A stretch of DNA of 64,000 bases from RGIG7213 sp045124505 (GCA_045124505.1 JBGVLZ010000061.1:73859-137858), one strand, 5' to 3'; shown: positions 17,619 to 26,897, numbered from the stretch's first letter. Notes: generated by a model from the sequence alone, not told the origin. Translations and numbers: made by a program.

Positions 17619-18533
17619 TTACCATTTTTTATCTGTATATGGTGTATTTTCAACACCTTTTTCTTCAAGCTTTTTCACCATACGGTCAAGCGTACCTTTC
17701 CACATTCTTTTAAACCATGCGGTTTCTCCAAACCACTTTACAAGCGTAGGGCTTATCGCATAGTATGTATGCACAAATGCACGTCCATACCAAGTTGCAC
17801 CGAGTGTGTCGTCACGGAAACGGCGAAGTGTCCAAACCTGAGGGCAGTCATAAGAGCCGTAAACACACGTTGCAACATAGCATCCACCAGTTGTTTGCAA
17901 ATCATTCATTTTAGTTATCAAGACTTGAATATAAGGCTCATTATGAATAGCTGCAATTTGGTTTAATTCTGTAACAAAAGCATTTTTCACTTGATTAAGT
18001 AAATTATTGTGCCAAGCTTTTCCACCAACACCAGCACCGGCATTGATATTAAATACATATGTGACGTTATACATTTTTACTACTGCATCACTGATTTTAG
18101 TTAATACCGCCTTTTTATCCTCTGTGGTAACCTCGTAATAATCGTTAATTACGGAAATTGATTTGATTAGCACCGTGAATTTTTGCTGTTTTTTATAGTA
18201 ATCATCATCAACCATCGCTAACATTGTTTTTCCAAATGCGCTAAAGAATACAGCTTCCATATTATTAGGAGCATTTTGCTCTACCATATTATAATATTTT
18301 TCAACTTCTTCCCAGTCTTCTTTTTCATAGGCTCTACGAGCGTTCGCCAAATATTTTTCCACAAACGCAGAATTATCTACTTTAACTGTTCCTTGCACAT
18401 CAACTGTGCCTTCAATCATCATTTTTTTAGCTTCTTCGGGAGAATATTTACATCCGCAGCTTTGACATATAAACATTCCGTCCTGTTTTAATAAATCTGT
18501 GCTGTTGCACATTTCGCAAACAAGTGTTTTCAT
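17619..18533 (-). CDS. Zinc-ribbon protein with CFI-box C-terminal domain
   Basis: A 304-residue protein. The N-terminus is a TFIIB-like zinc ribbon (CEMCNSTDLLKQDGMFICQSCG), followed by a charged linker and a helical TPR-like stretch near 75-115. The C-terminal part carries GGCYVATCVYGSYDCPQVWT, then LRRFRD, the signature of the CFI-box-CTERM domain. The ATG at 18531-18533 has AGGAG five bases upstream; the longer open frame lacks a ribosome site. The function of this widespread architecture is unknown. It lies just after the terminator of the 6S-like RNA and is leftward. Confidence 0.8.
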   Translation of the reverse strand: MKTLVCEMCNSTDLLKQDGMFICQSCGCKYSPEEAKKMMIEGTVDVQGTVKVDNSAFVEKYLANARRAYEKEDWEEVEKYYNMVEQNAPNNMEAVFFSAFGKTMLAMVDDDYYKKQQKFTVLIKSISVINDYYEVTTEDKKAVLTKISDAVVKMYNVTYVFNINAGAGVGGKAWHNNLLNQVKNAFVTELNQIAAIHNEPYIQVLITKMNDLQTTGGCYVATCVYGSYDCPQVWTLRRFRDDTLGATWYGRAFVHTYYAISPTLVKWFGETAWFKRMWKGTLDRMVKKLEEKGVENTPYTDKKW

Positions 18534-18570
18534 TTTTTCTCCTAAAAATATAATATTTTTCGGTGAAATC

Positions 18571-18599
18571 AAAAAGTGCGGCAACCGAAGTTACCGCAC
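18571..18599 (-). terminator. Terminator of the 6S-like RNA
   Basis: On the minus strand a 10-base-pair stem (GTGCGG... CCGCAC, one T-G wobble) closed by a TTCG tetraloop and followed by TTTTT. Confidence 0.85.
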
Positions 18600-18785
18600 C
18601 GAAAAACGCAAACTCCGACTGTCGCCAAACAAGTTGAAATTGAACAAGGCATAACTGCACCATACTCAATCCCGTGGAATCTGCATTTTTACCAAATTCT
18701 GAAAGGATCAAGCATAGCGAAAAAAGGGTATAACTTCCCTACGGACAGAAAAATACCTCGTTCAAAAATATTCAACTTGTTTGGC
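18571..18785 (-). ncRNA. ssrS: 6S RNA-like rod-shaped regulatory RNA
   Basis: A non-coding transcript of about 215 bases with its own promoter and terminator. The closing stem is 15 perfect base pairs (18771-18785 with 18624-18638). After a small internal loop a second stem of 13 pairs with two G-U wobbles continues the rod, and a terminal stem can form around CTTGATCC/GGATTGAG; between them lies a large open bubble. A long closing stem, central bubble and apical hairpin is the 6S RNA plan, which mimics an open promoter to bind sigma-A RNA polymerase. I identify it by architecture, not by a covariance score. This also accounts for the 430-base stretch without a gene before murQ. SRP RNA is excluded by the missing SRP54-binding loop. 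Confidence 0.6.
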
Positions 18786-18791
18786 AAATTT

Positions 18792-18820
18792 ATCTTACCA
18801 CATTTTTTTCGCCTTGTAAA
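18792..18820 (-). promoter_or_regulatory. Promoter of the 6S-like RNA
   Basis: On the minus strand TTTACA (18820-18815), 17 bases, TAAGAT (18797-18792) with TGG before the -10. The predicted start, near 18785, coincides with the base of the closing stem. Confidence 0.65.
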
Positions 18821-18964
18821 CCCCTTCTGTCAAAATATTGGTTTTAAGAACGATTTTTATGCATTGGGAGAAACATTTTTTTATTATTAATATTTATTTA
18901 TAGAACGTGCAATAAATTTAATATATAATGTCATTTGTCGAATTATATTTTTTTGGAGGCAGGT

Positions 18965-19789
18965 ATGATAGATACAGGTAAAATAAATACAGAAAAGCGT
19001 AATCCCAACACGATGAATATAGATAAGCTCCCGACAAACGAGATGGTAGCCCTTATGCACAGAGAAAGCAAACAGGCTTTTGATGCAATAGACGATATCC
19101 TTCCCGAAGTCGCAAAGGCAGTTGACAAGATTGCGGAGGCGTTTGACAAAGGCGGTCATCTTTACTACATAGGTGCCGGCACAAGCGGACGTATAGGTGT
19201 ACTTGATGCATCGGAATGTCCTCCTACATTCGGTGTTCCCGATACTCTTGTTGTTGGCATAATCGCAGGCGGCGACAGCGCACTGCGCAAAAGCTCCGAG
19301 GGTGCTGAGGACAGCGAGGAAAACGGCTACAAGGAGATAATTGACAGAAAGCTTAACGAAAATGACGTGCTTGTAGGTATAGCCGCAAGCGGAAGAACAC
19401 CGTATGTTGCGGGCGCCATGAAAGCCGCAAGAGAGCTTGGTGCTGTTACGGTTTCGATCACAAGCACACCCGGCTCATACGTTGACACGCTTGCAGATAT
19501 AAAGCTTTCCTGCAACACAGGTCCCGAGGTGGTTACAGGCTCAACAAGACTTAAAAGCGGTACTGCACAAAAGCTTATCGTAAATATGCTTTCCACCTGT
19601 GCTATGATAAAAACAGGTAAGGTATACGAAAACCTTATGATAAACGTAAGTGCATCAAACGAAAAGCTCAAAACACGTGCGGCAGGCATAACATCCGAAA
19701 TTCTCAATATTTCACGTGAGGAGGCTTACGTTCTGCTTGAACAGAACAACTTCTCTATCCGTGAAGCAATTGCCGCATACGGAAAATAA
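18965..19789 (+). CDS. murQ: N-acetylmuramic acid 6-phosphate etherase
   Basis: A 274-residue SIS-domain lyase that splits the D-lactyl ether of MurNAc-6-phosphate to GlcNAc-6-phosphate and lactate during peptidoglycan recycling. Family hallmarks: YYIGAGTSGRIGVLDASECP, PTFGVP, SSEGAEDSEENG, VGIAASGRTPYV and STRLKSGTAQKLIVNML, with the UBA-like C-terminal segment ending at residue 274. It is about 25 residues shorter than typical MurQ, at the C-terminus. The ATG at 18965 has GGAGG five bases upstream; the frame opens ten codons earlier without a ribosome site. It heads a rightward group with a VanY-like protein and an ABC exporter. Confidence 0.95.
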   Translation: MIDTGKINTEKRNPNTMNIDKLPTNEMVALMHRESKQAFDAIDDILPEVAKAVDKIAEAFDKGGHLYYIGAGTSGRIGVLDASECPPTFGVPDTLVVGIIAGGDSALRKSSEGAEDSEENGYKEIIDRKLNENDVLVGIAASGRTPYVAGAMKAARELGAVTVSITSTPGSYVDTLADIKLSCNTGPEVVTGSTRLKSGTAQKLIVNMLSTCAMIKTGKVYENLMINVSASNEKLKTRAAGITSEILNISREEAYVLLEQNNFSIREAIAAYGK

Positions 19790-19827
19790 AAAATTGACGT
19801 TCACCTTTAAGGAAAGGGGGTAAAGAT

Positions 19828-21501
19828 ATGTCGGACAACTACCGTGACGATGATGAATTTTCATTCATGTCGGAGCACAGGCAGCATTTACAGGACATAG
19901 AAAAGCAGAAGCTTCTGGAAGAACAGCGAAAAAAAGAAGCCGCACGTCTTGAAAGAGAGGCAAGGCTTAAAGCACAGCTTGAAAAAGAAAAGACAGCATC
20001 ACCGCATCCACCATACGGAAAGCCGTATAAAAGCGACAGAAAAATAAAACGCCCCGCACCCGTATCTTCACCGCAAAAAACAGAAAAAAAAGCCCCTGTC
20101 AAGAAGCCTCTTACCGAGGAAGAAAAGAAAAGAAGGCAAGAAATACAAAGGCGCAAGCAGGCACAGCAAAAAGCAATTGAGGAAAAACAGCGTCAGCAGA
20201 AAATTGCCGAAAAACGCAAGCAGGACGAGCTGAAACGTAAAAAAGCAGAAGAAAAAAGAAGATATAAGATCGCAAATAAAGAGTCGGCAAAAACAAGACG
20301 AAATGCTTTTTTCGGTGCGATGTCCGCTTTTTTGGTGATCGTGCTTATTTCAGGCACGGTTTTATTCGGAATATCATATCTTATATTCCGACTTACATTT
20401 TCATCAAATACAAGTGAAAAAACAGACGGTTATACCTACACCTTGAACGGCGAAAAAAAGTTCGTCAAAAGCGATATTTCATGCCGCGGAGGAACAGTAT
20501 ACATGTGCGGTGACGATATCGCAAATATGTGCAATCTCACTGTTGCGGGAGATGCGCAAGAAGTAAAGTATATATCTCCCGGCATCGGCAACGAAACAGC
20601 ATCGTTTACAGTAGGAACAAGACGAGCTTTTGTAAACAGAACCGAGATACGCTTAAGTGCCGAAACATTTATTGAAAACGAAAAATTTTATATTCCGCTT
20701 GACTTTTTCCAGAACTACATGCACGGAATAAACGTCGTGCACAATGATGTTGAGCATACTGTTTCAGTCTCAAAGGTAATAATAAACGAAACCGACGTAA
20801 GCATTTTAGGCGCAGATGCAAAATATGCCGACGTTACTTATAAGATCAAATCGGCTGATGTTATACAGCCGCTTGACGAAAACGCACTTGACGAAGCGGT
20901 AGGTAATTTCAACTATCAAATAGATATTACCCCATATATTCAGTACATAAACCCGAAAAGCTTATTTGAGTATACGGCAATAATTAACTCTGAAAAGCCC
21001 GCTGACGGAGACTATCTGTTTACGGATCTTGTAGATGCTCCGCAAAAAAGCGACCGTGTTTCGGGAAATATACAGCTTCGTGAATATGCGGCAAAAGCTC
21101 TTGAAGCCATGCTTCTTGAAGCTAAAGAAAACGGTCTTTCGAGAATTTACGTTTTCAGAGGGTATACATCTTCCGAGGAGCTTGCTGAAAAAGCCGAGGA
21201 TGAAGATTATATTTCACTTTACGGCGCTCCCGAATACGAGGAACACCGTTTAGGTCTGACAGCGGAATTATACTATAAGTACAGAGATTCCAATTTCGAC
21301 GAAACGGAATCCTTCAAATGGCTTAAAGATAATGCACATAAGTTCGGCTTTGTTTTGCGTTACGGTGAAAGCAAAGAAGGTACAACAGGTGTTGATTACC
21401 GTCCTTGGACATTCAGATTCGTCGGACGTTACAACGCTGTAAAAATGTATGAAGAAAACCTCTGTCTTGAGGAATATGCAGAAAAATACTTAAACAGATA
21501 A
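19828..21501 (+). CDS. Membrane-anchored VanY-like protein lacking zinc and catalytic residues
   Basis: A 557-residue protein. Residues 1-155 are a cytoplasmic, highly charged coiled coil (EEKKRRQEIQRRKQAQQ and similar). A membrane helix lies near 160-188. Outside, a beta-rich part near 215-320 resembles the copper amine oxidase N-domain-like module, and the last 180 residues match the VanY D,D-carboxypeptidase fold: EEHRLGLTAE near 472, WLKDNAHKFGFVLRY near 500, and TGVDYRPWTFRFVG near 525. Active VanY proteins have Asp after the first His and EPWH in the last motif; here E480, R525 and T528 take these places. It is therefore probably a non-catalytic peptidoglycan-binding relative. AAAGGGGG precedes the ATG. 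Confidence 0.8.
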   Translation: MSDNYRDDDEFSFMSEHRQHLQDIEKQKLLEEQRKKEAARLEREARLKAQLEKEKTASPHPPYGKPYKSDRKIKRPAPVSSPQKTEKKAPVKKPLTEEEKKRRQEIQRRKQAQQKAIEEKQRQQKIAEKRKQDELKRKKAEEKRRYKIANKESAKTRRNAFFGAMSAFLVIVLISGTVLFGISYLIFRLTFSSNTSEKTDGYTYTLNGEKKFVKSDISCRGGTVYMCGDDIANMCNLTVAGDAQEVKYISPGIGNETASFTVGTRRAFVNRTEIRLSAETFIENEKFYIPLDFFQNYMHGINVVHNDVEHTVSVSKVIINETDVSILGADAKYADVTYKIKSADVIQPLDENALDEAVGNFNYQIDITPYIQYINPKSLFEYTAIINSEKPADGDYLFTDLVDAPQKSDRVSGNIQLREYAAKALEAMLLEAKENGLSRIYVFRGYTSSEELAEKAEDEDYISLYGAPEYEEHRLGLTAELYYKYRDSNFDETESFKWLKDNAHKFGFVLRYGESKEGTTGVDYRPWTFRFVGRYNAVKMYEENLCLEEYAEKYLNR

Positions 21502-21517
21502 CCAAAAGGTGTTCAAT

Positions 21518-23806
21518 ATGCTTGAAATATCAAAATACAGGCAAGAACTTGACGGAATTATCGAAGATCTCAAGCTTGATAAAAGCGACATCCTTCTTTA
21601 TGCCGTAACAGACATGAGAGGCGAATGTATCAGGGGAAATTCCGTTTTGTTTTTGACAAAGGATGAGCTTTATGTGCTAAACGGCACATTTGCCCTCGAC
21701 ACAGATGTATCAAAGCCCGCAGGAAAAAGAGGGCATCTCTTCTTCTCGCGTGAGGAAACGACGGTATACAATGTAAAATCACTTGACAAATTGAAGCTTG
21801 AAAGTTATATTTCAGGGGCTGTCATTGTCGGCGAATACAACTCGGAAACGCTTCCTGTAGTATTTCTTACAAATACTGCTAAAGACGAGATGCGTTTGTT
21901 CGTCAAATACTTCAATATGTTCAAAGAAAGCGGAGAAATAACGCCGAATGAGGACGACTTCAAGAATGAAAGATTTTGTCCGAAGTGCGGCAACAGATAT
22001 CCGGATGCTTCCCGTGCGGTCTGTCCTCACTGTATGGACAGAAAAAAACTTTTCTACCGTTTATACGATTTCACAAAGGGATACAGAGGATATATCGTTA
22101 TAGTTCTTTTAACGCTCGTTGCGACAAGTGCTCTGGCTGTTGTATCTCCGTACATATCAGCGTCATTTCTCTACAACAAGGTCCTTGAAGAGGGCGGCGC
22201 CTTCTACGGAAATATAGCCCTTGTAGTTACCCTTGTTGTACTTACCACGGTTTTAACTATGTTTGTAAATACCATCACAGGTGTTGCAACAGCCCGTGTA
22301 TCAGGTAAAGTTATATATTCATTGAAGAAAACGATATTCAGTGCTATAGGCAGACTTTCAATGTCATTTTTCACATCACGCCAGACAGGCGGTCTTATGG
22401 CACAGATAAACAGCGATGCCAACAGTATATACTGGCTTTTCGTTGACGGAGTTCCTTATTTTCTCATAAACGTGATACAGGTAATTGCAGTTGCTGTCAT
22501 TATGCTTTGTCTTAATGCACCGCTTGCACTGTATTCCATAATCACCCTGCCGCTTTTCTTATATTTGCTCGGAAAAGTTCAGGCAAAGCTGAGAACACTC
22601 CATTTCAAGCGTTATGCAAGCAACAGAGCCATGAATGCAGCACTTTCCGATTCCCTTTCGGGTGTGCGTGTCGTAAAGGCATTTGCAAGAGAAGATATAG
22701 AAAGCCAGCGCTTCAATGACCGTTCAAAATCGCTTGCGATGTCACTGCGCAGACTGTCATACTTCAACAACTCTGTTATGCCTGCTGTCAACATCGTAAT
22801 GTACTTCAGCAACATAATCGTCTGGGGTGTCGGCGGTTGGATGGTAATGGCAGGTACGGGAGATATGGACTACGGAACACTCGTGACATTTCTTTCGTAT
22901 GTAGGCATGATGACATCTCCTTTGTTTTCATTTGTCAATATGTCACATTCTCTTTCGGAATGTACAAATGCTATGCAGCGTCTTTTTGAGATCGCAGATA
23001 CGGAACCCGATGTAAAGGAAGACGAAAATCCCATAAGACTTGAAAATCCCAAAGGCAGGGTAGAATTCAAAAACGTAGAATTCTCCTACACGAAGGAAAG
23101 AAAGATAATCGACGGCATATCCTTTGAAATAGAACCCGGAGGAACGATAGGTATCGTCGGTCATACGGGTGCGGGCAAAAGTACGCTTGCAAACCTCCTT
23201 ATAAGACTTTACGATGTTACAGGAGGCGAAATACTTATAGACGGTATAAATGTAAAGCATCTTGCATTTGAAGATCTGAGAAAAAATGTTTCCATAGTAT
23301 CACAGGAAACGTATCTTTTTGTCGGAAGTATTCTTGAGAATATCAGGTACGCAAATCCCGAAGCAACATATGACGACGTCATAAGTGCGGCAAAAATTGC
23401 AGGCGCGCACGACTTTATAGTAAAGCTTCCCGATGCGTATGAAACAAAGATAGGATTCGGTTATAAAGATCTTTCGGGCGGTGAGCGTCAGCGAATATCC
23501 ATAGCACGCGCAATACTGAAAGACCCGAAAATTCTTATCATGGATGAAGCAACCGCTGCCATGGATACCGAAACGGAAAGAAGAATACAGTACGCTCTGG
23601 GACTTCTCACCAAGGGCAGAACAACCATAATGATAGCGCACAGACTCTCAACGCTCCGTGATGCGGACAAACTTATCGTTATCGAAAACGGAAAAATGCC
23701 CGAATTCGGTACACATACAGAGCTTCTTAAACAAAAAGGCGTTTACTTCAAGCTTTATAAACTTCAGATGGAAGCACTCAAAAACATCGGAATTGAAGCT
23801 GATTAA
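21518..23806 (+). CDS. ABC exporter subunit 1 with N-terminal PH-like domain and zinc ribbon
   Basis: A 762-residue half-transporter. Residues 1-150 form a beta-rich, PH-like cytoplasmic domain, then a zinc ribbon (FCPKCGNRYPDASRAVCPHC near 155-174). Six membrane helices follow to about 480, then the nucleotide-binding domain: Walker A GHTGAGKST, Q-loop SQETYLF, signature DLSGGERQR, Walker B ILIMDEATAAMD and the H-loop AHRLSTL. The ATG at 21518 is chosen for AAAGG upstream; a GTG three codons earlier is in frame. It is followed by a DUF1854 gene and a second half-transporter with the same N-terminal plan, so a heterodimer is likely. Substrate unknown. Confidence 0.88.
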   Translation: MLEISKYRQELDGIIEDLKLDKSDILLYAVTDMRGECIRGNSVLFLTKDELYVLNGTFALDTDVSKPAGKRGHLFFSREETTVYNVKSLDKLKLESYISGAVIVGEYNSETLPVVFLTNTAKDEMRLFVKYFNMFKESGEITPNEDDFKNERFCPKCGNRYPDASRAVCPHCMDRKKLFYRLYDFTKGYRGYIVIVLLTLVATSALAVVSPYISASFLYNKVLEEGGAFYGNIALVVTLVVLTTVLTMFVNTITGVATARVSGKVIYSLKKTIFSAIGRLSMSFFTSRQTGGLMAQINSDANSIYWLFVDGVPYFLINVIQVIAVAVIMLCLNAPLALYSIITLPLFLYLLGKVQAKLRTLHFKRYASNRAMNAALSDSLSGVRVVKAFAREDIESQRFNDRSKSLAMSLRRLSYFNNSVMPAVNIVMYFSNIIVWGVGGWMVMAGTGDMDYGTLVTFLSYVGMMTSPLFSFVNMSHSLSECTNAMQRLFEIADTEPDVKEDENPIRLENPKGRVEFKNVEFSYTKERKIIDGISFEIEPGGTIGIVGHTGAGKSTLANLLIRLYDVTGGEILIDGINVKHLAFEDLRKNVSIVSQETYLFVGSILENIRYANPEATYDDVISAAKIAGAHDFIVKLPDAYETKIGFGYKDLSGGERQRISIARAILKDPKILIMDEATAAMDTETERRIQYALGLLTKGRTTIMIAHRLSTLRDADKLIVIENGKMPEFGTHTELLKQKGVYFKLYKLQMEALKNIGIEAD

Positions 23807-23822
23807 CGAAAAGGTACAGTTT

Positions 23823-24377
23823 ATGGAAAATAAAAAAATAAATCTTAAAGACGTTGTAAAGGTTACATACCTCACACCTCAAAATGCCCATTTTGAAGAA
23901 AAAAACAGTTTTATTTCATTCAAGGGAACAGTCCTGAAGCCTGATGAAAACTACGTTTATAATGAAACCGAAGTGGAATACAAAAGAGTATTTTTGCAAA
24001 GAAACTTCCCGCATGACCAGCTGGACAAATACATTTCCGTGCTTGACGAGGACAATGTTGAAATAGGGATCATATCTGATATTTCCCTGTTCGACGAAAA
24101 AACGGCAAGTATCCTTTTAAGAGAACTGAAAAGAAAATATTATATTCTGAAGCTCACACAGATATATTCGGTAAAGGAAAAATACGGTTTTTCGTATTGG
24201 AAAGCAAAAAGCGAAAGCGGAGATGTTTCATTCACACTTCACGATACATCAAGAAGCATTACGAAAGTAGGAGATGACCGTTTGTTTATCTCTGATGTGG
24301 ATGCAAACAGGTATGAAATAGAGTCTTATTCAGCTCTTGACAGGAAGAGCCGCAAGAATATGGAGCTTTATATTTGA
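23823..24377 (+). CDS. DUF1854 protein, partner of an ABC exporter
   Basis: A 184-residue soluble protein matching DUF1854: FLQRNFPHDQLDKYISVLDE, DEKTASILLRELKRKYYI, LKLTQIYSVKEKYGFSYWKA, LFISDVDANRYEI and SALDRKSRKNMELYI are the family's blocks. DUF1854 proteins are recurrently encoded beside ABC exporters, and here the gene sits between the two half-transporters. It starts at ATG 23823, 16 bases after subunit 1, and ends one base before subunit 2. The frame continues upstream inside the transporter gene, but that overlap lacks a ribosome site and is not the start. Confidence 0.85.
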   Translation: MENKKINLKDVVKVTYLTPQNAHFEEKNSFISFKGTVLKPDENYVYNETEVEYKRVFLQRNFPHDQLDKYISVLDEDNVEIGIISDISLFDEKTASILLRELKRKYYILKLTQIYSVKEKYGFSYWKAKSESGDVSFTLHDTSRSITKVGDDRLFISDVDANRYEIESYSALDRKSRKNMELYI

Positions 24378-24378
24378 T

Positions 24379-26697
24379 ATGATAAGAAAAACTCTCGGCA
24401 AAATACGCCGTAAAACAAAAGAAATATTCGATAAAATATATCGAAAAATACGAAAAAAGCCGAAACCTGTATCGGCTGAAGAAATGAGAAAAATGCTCAT
24501 TTCAAAAATACCGAAGGATGCGGTGGACTTTGAAAAAGAAACCGTCCTTACGGTAATGCCCTATCCGTTCAATGCAGAAAATCAAAACACGGACGGTGTA
24601 TTTCTTTTCACGGAAAACCGTGTAAGAACATTTGAAAACGGTAGTCTTTGCACCGATGTTTCATTTGATGATGTTGATGAATTCCGTCAGAATACATATG
24701 TCGGCATCTGTGCACTTGAATACAAAAAAGACGGAGAATATCACAGTCTTTGCCGCGGTAAAATGTCGCAGGCTGAATTTTGGGGAAATGTTTGCAAAAT
24801 GCTTAACAACTGCAAGCAAAAAGGCAAATGCCCCAAAGAATATGTGGAAATGCAGCGAAAGATCTGCCCCAAATGCGGTCAACCGATACCGAAACGTACG
24901 GGTGTGTGCATGAACTGCATTGACAAAAAGGCGATGTTCGGAGAGCTTTGGCAGTTAGTAAAGCCTTTTAAATTCAAGCTGATGTTTGCCTCATTTATGT
25001 TTTTTGTCACAGTCGGGGTAAACCTTCTTTTCCCGTATATAAACCAGATACTTGTTGACGGATATATAAGAAATACGGATATGCAAAACTCAATTGCCGC
25101 AGGACGCGGTAAAGAGGTTTTATTCCTCTTTCTGCTCGTTCTGGCATCTATGTTCGGTGCGTATATCCTTCAGTACGTTGTCGGTGTTATAAGAAACATA
25201 ACGATGCTTCATATAGGAACGGATCTTATCATCGTACTGAGAAAGAAGATATTTGATAAAATTCAGGAAATGTCGCTTTCGTCGATATCCAAGCGTACCA
25301 CAGGTGAGCTTATAAGACGTGTCACTTCCGACACAGCACAGGTTGAAAACTTTATATCAGGACAGCTTCCGAACCTTTTAAATCAAGTATTTCTCTTGGT
25401 GGTGATCGGCGGTATACTGTTTGTATATGACTGGAAGCTTGCACTTACAGTTATAATTCCCGTCCCTATTGCTGCATTTGCAATGCGAAGATTCTGGTCG
25501 TTTACACACAAAATATATCATAAGCAATGGGAAGCGGATTCCAAGGCTTCAAGTATACTGTTTGATATCTTTTCGGGTATACGTGTCGTTAAATCATACG
25601 GTACGGAGGATAAAGAATATAAGCGTTACGAAGAAGCTATACACAAGGAAATGGTGCTCCAGATAAAGAATGAAACGGTATACTGCGTTATACATCCGTT
25701 TTTGGGATTTATATTGCACATCGGCAGTTTCTTCTTGCTCTACTATACAGCAACACACATGCTTGACGGCACAATGACATACGGTGAAGCTTCAAAATTC
25801 GTTTCATATGTTTCTTATATTTACGGTCCTATCGGCTGGCTTGCAGGCCTTCCGAGAATACTTACAAGAACATATACTTCACTTGTAAAGCTGTTTGATG
25901 TGCTCGAAGACAAAGCGGATGTGGCTGATGACGATAATGCTTTAGACCTTGACATTAACGGTGAAATAACATTCAACAATGTTTCATTCGGATATGATGA
26001 AACGGGCGATGTCCTCCGTCACATTGATCTTACGGTAAAGCCGGGTGAAATGATTGGGCTTGTCGGTAAGTCAGGTGTGGGAAAATCTACGCTTATAAAC
26101 CTCGTTATGAGACTCTATGACGTTACAGACGGTGAAATACAGATAGACGGCACGGACATAAGAAAGATATCTCAGCATTCACTGCGTTCACAAATAGGGG
26201 CGGTACTTCAGGAAACATTCCTTTTTTCAGGTACGATATATAATAATATCGCATACGCAAAGCCCGGATGCACACATCAGGAGGTTATTGAAGCGGCAAA
26301 GCTTGCAGGAGCGCACGATTTTATCGTTAAACTCCCCGATGCTTACAACACAAAGGTAGGCGAAAAGGGACATACACTTTCAGGCGGTGAAAGACAGAGG
26401 GTGGCAATTGCAAGGGCGCTGTTGCGTGATCCGAAGATACTTATACTCGATGAAGCAACGGCATCACTCGATACCGAAACAGAAAAAAGCATTCAGGATT
26501 CTTTGGAATTGCTCATCAAAGACAGAACAACAATCGCAATTGCACACAGACTTTCGACACTGCGTAACGCTACAAAGCTCGTTGTTCTTGATAAAGGCAC
26601 TGTTGCTGAGGTTGGCACGCACGAAGAACTGTTGCAAAAGCAAGGTATTTACTACGGTCTTGTCATGGCGCAAAGACAAATGTCCAAGATGTCTTGA
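24379..26697 (+). CDS. ABC exporter subunit 2 with N-terminal PH-like domain and zinc ribbon
   Basis: A 772-residue half-transporter. It opens with a very basic stretch (IRKTLGKIRRKTKEIFDKI), a PH-like domain, and a zinc ribbon (ICPKCGQPIPKRTGVCMNC near 163-181). After six membrane helices the ATPase domain has Walker A GKSGVGKST, Q-loop LQETFLF, signature TLSGGERQR, Walker B ILILDEATASLD and AHRLSTL. The ATG at 24379 follows the DUF1854 stop by one base, so translation is probably coupled; there is no close ribosome site. Together with subunit 1 it forms a likely heterodimeric exporter of unknown substrate. Confidence 0.88.
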   Translation: MIRKTLGKIRRKTKEIFDKIYRKIRKKPKPVSAEEMRKMLISKIPKDAVDFEKETVLTVMPYPFNAENQNTDGVFLFTENRVRTFENGSLCTDVSFDDVDEFRQNTYVGICALEYKKDGEYHSLCRGKMSQAEFWGNVCKMLNNCKQKGKCPKEYVEMQRKICPKCGQPIPKRTGVCMNCIDKKAMFGELWQLVKPFKFKLMFASFMFFVTVGVNLLFPYINQILVDGYIRNTDMQNSIAAGRGKEVLFLFLLVLASMFGAYILQYVVGVIRNITMLHIGTDLIIVLRKKIFDKIQEMSLSSISKRTTGELIRRVTSDTAQVENFISGQLPNLLNQVFLLVVIGGILFVYDWKLALTVIIPVPIAAFAMRRFWSFTHKIYHKQWEADSKASSILFDIFSGIRVVKSYGTEDKEYKRYEEAIHKEMVLQIKNETVYCVIHPFLGFILHIGSFFLLYYTATHMLDGTMTYGEASKFVSYVSYIYGPIGWLAGLPRILTRTYTSLVKLFDVLEDKADVADDDNALDLDINGEITFNNVSFGYDETGDVLRHIDLTVKPGEMIGLVGKSGVGKSTLINLVMRLYDVTDGEIQIDGTDIRKISQHSLRSQIGAVLQETFLFSGTIYNNIAYAKPGCTHQEVIEAAKLAGAHDFIVKLPDAYNTKVGEKGHTLSGGERQRVAIARALLRDPKILILDEATASLDTETEKSIQDSLELLIKDRTTIAIAHRLSTLRNATKLVVLDKGTVAEVGTHEELLQKQGIYYGLVMAQRQMSKMS

Positions 26698-26746
26698 TTA
26701 AATAAAAAAATATTTTATAAAATTCGCATTTTTTCAAAAAAAGGTA

Positions 26747-26775
26747 TTGCTTTTTTCGAAAATTTGTGGTATACT
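26747..26775 (+). promoter_or_regulatory. Promoter of tRNA-Glu
   Basis: TTGCTT (26747-26752), 17 bases, TATACT (26770-26775) with TGG before the -10, 13 bases upstream of the tRNA. Confidence 0.65.
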
Positions 26776-26788
26776 GCTTGATGTTAAC

Positions 26789-26863
26789 GGCCCGTTGGTC
26801 AAGCGGTTAAGACTCCGCCCTCTCACGGCGGCGACAGGGGTTCGATTCCCCTACGGGTCACCA
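26789..26863 (+). tRNA. tRNA-Glu, anticodon CTC
   Basis: A complete cloverleaf of 75 bases. Acceptor arms GGCCCGT/ACGGGTC pair with one G-T wobble; the anticodon stem is CCGCC/GGCGG with loop CTCTCAC, giving anticodon CTC; the T arm is AGGGG TTCGATT CCCCT; CCA is encoded. Confidence 0.92.
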
Positions 26864-26870
26864 TCAAAAA

Positions 26871-26897
26871 AGAGTCCTCTTTTGAGGACTTTTTTTG
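26871..26897 (+). terminator. Terminator after tRNA-Glu
   Basis: AGTCCTC/GAGGACT with a TTTT loop and a seven-T tail, ten bases after the tRNA. Confidence 0.85.

Noticed and set aside
18576..18890. A 104-codon plus-strand open frame over the 6S-like RNA
   Set aside because: No ribosome site, no recognisable domain, and the region is explained by an RNA with stems, promoter and terminator on the other strand.
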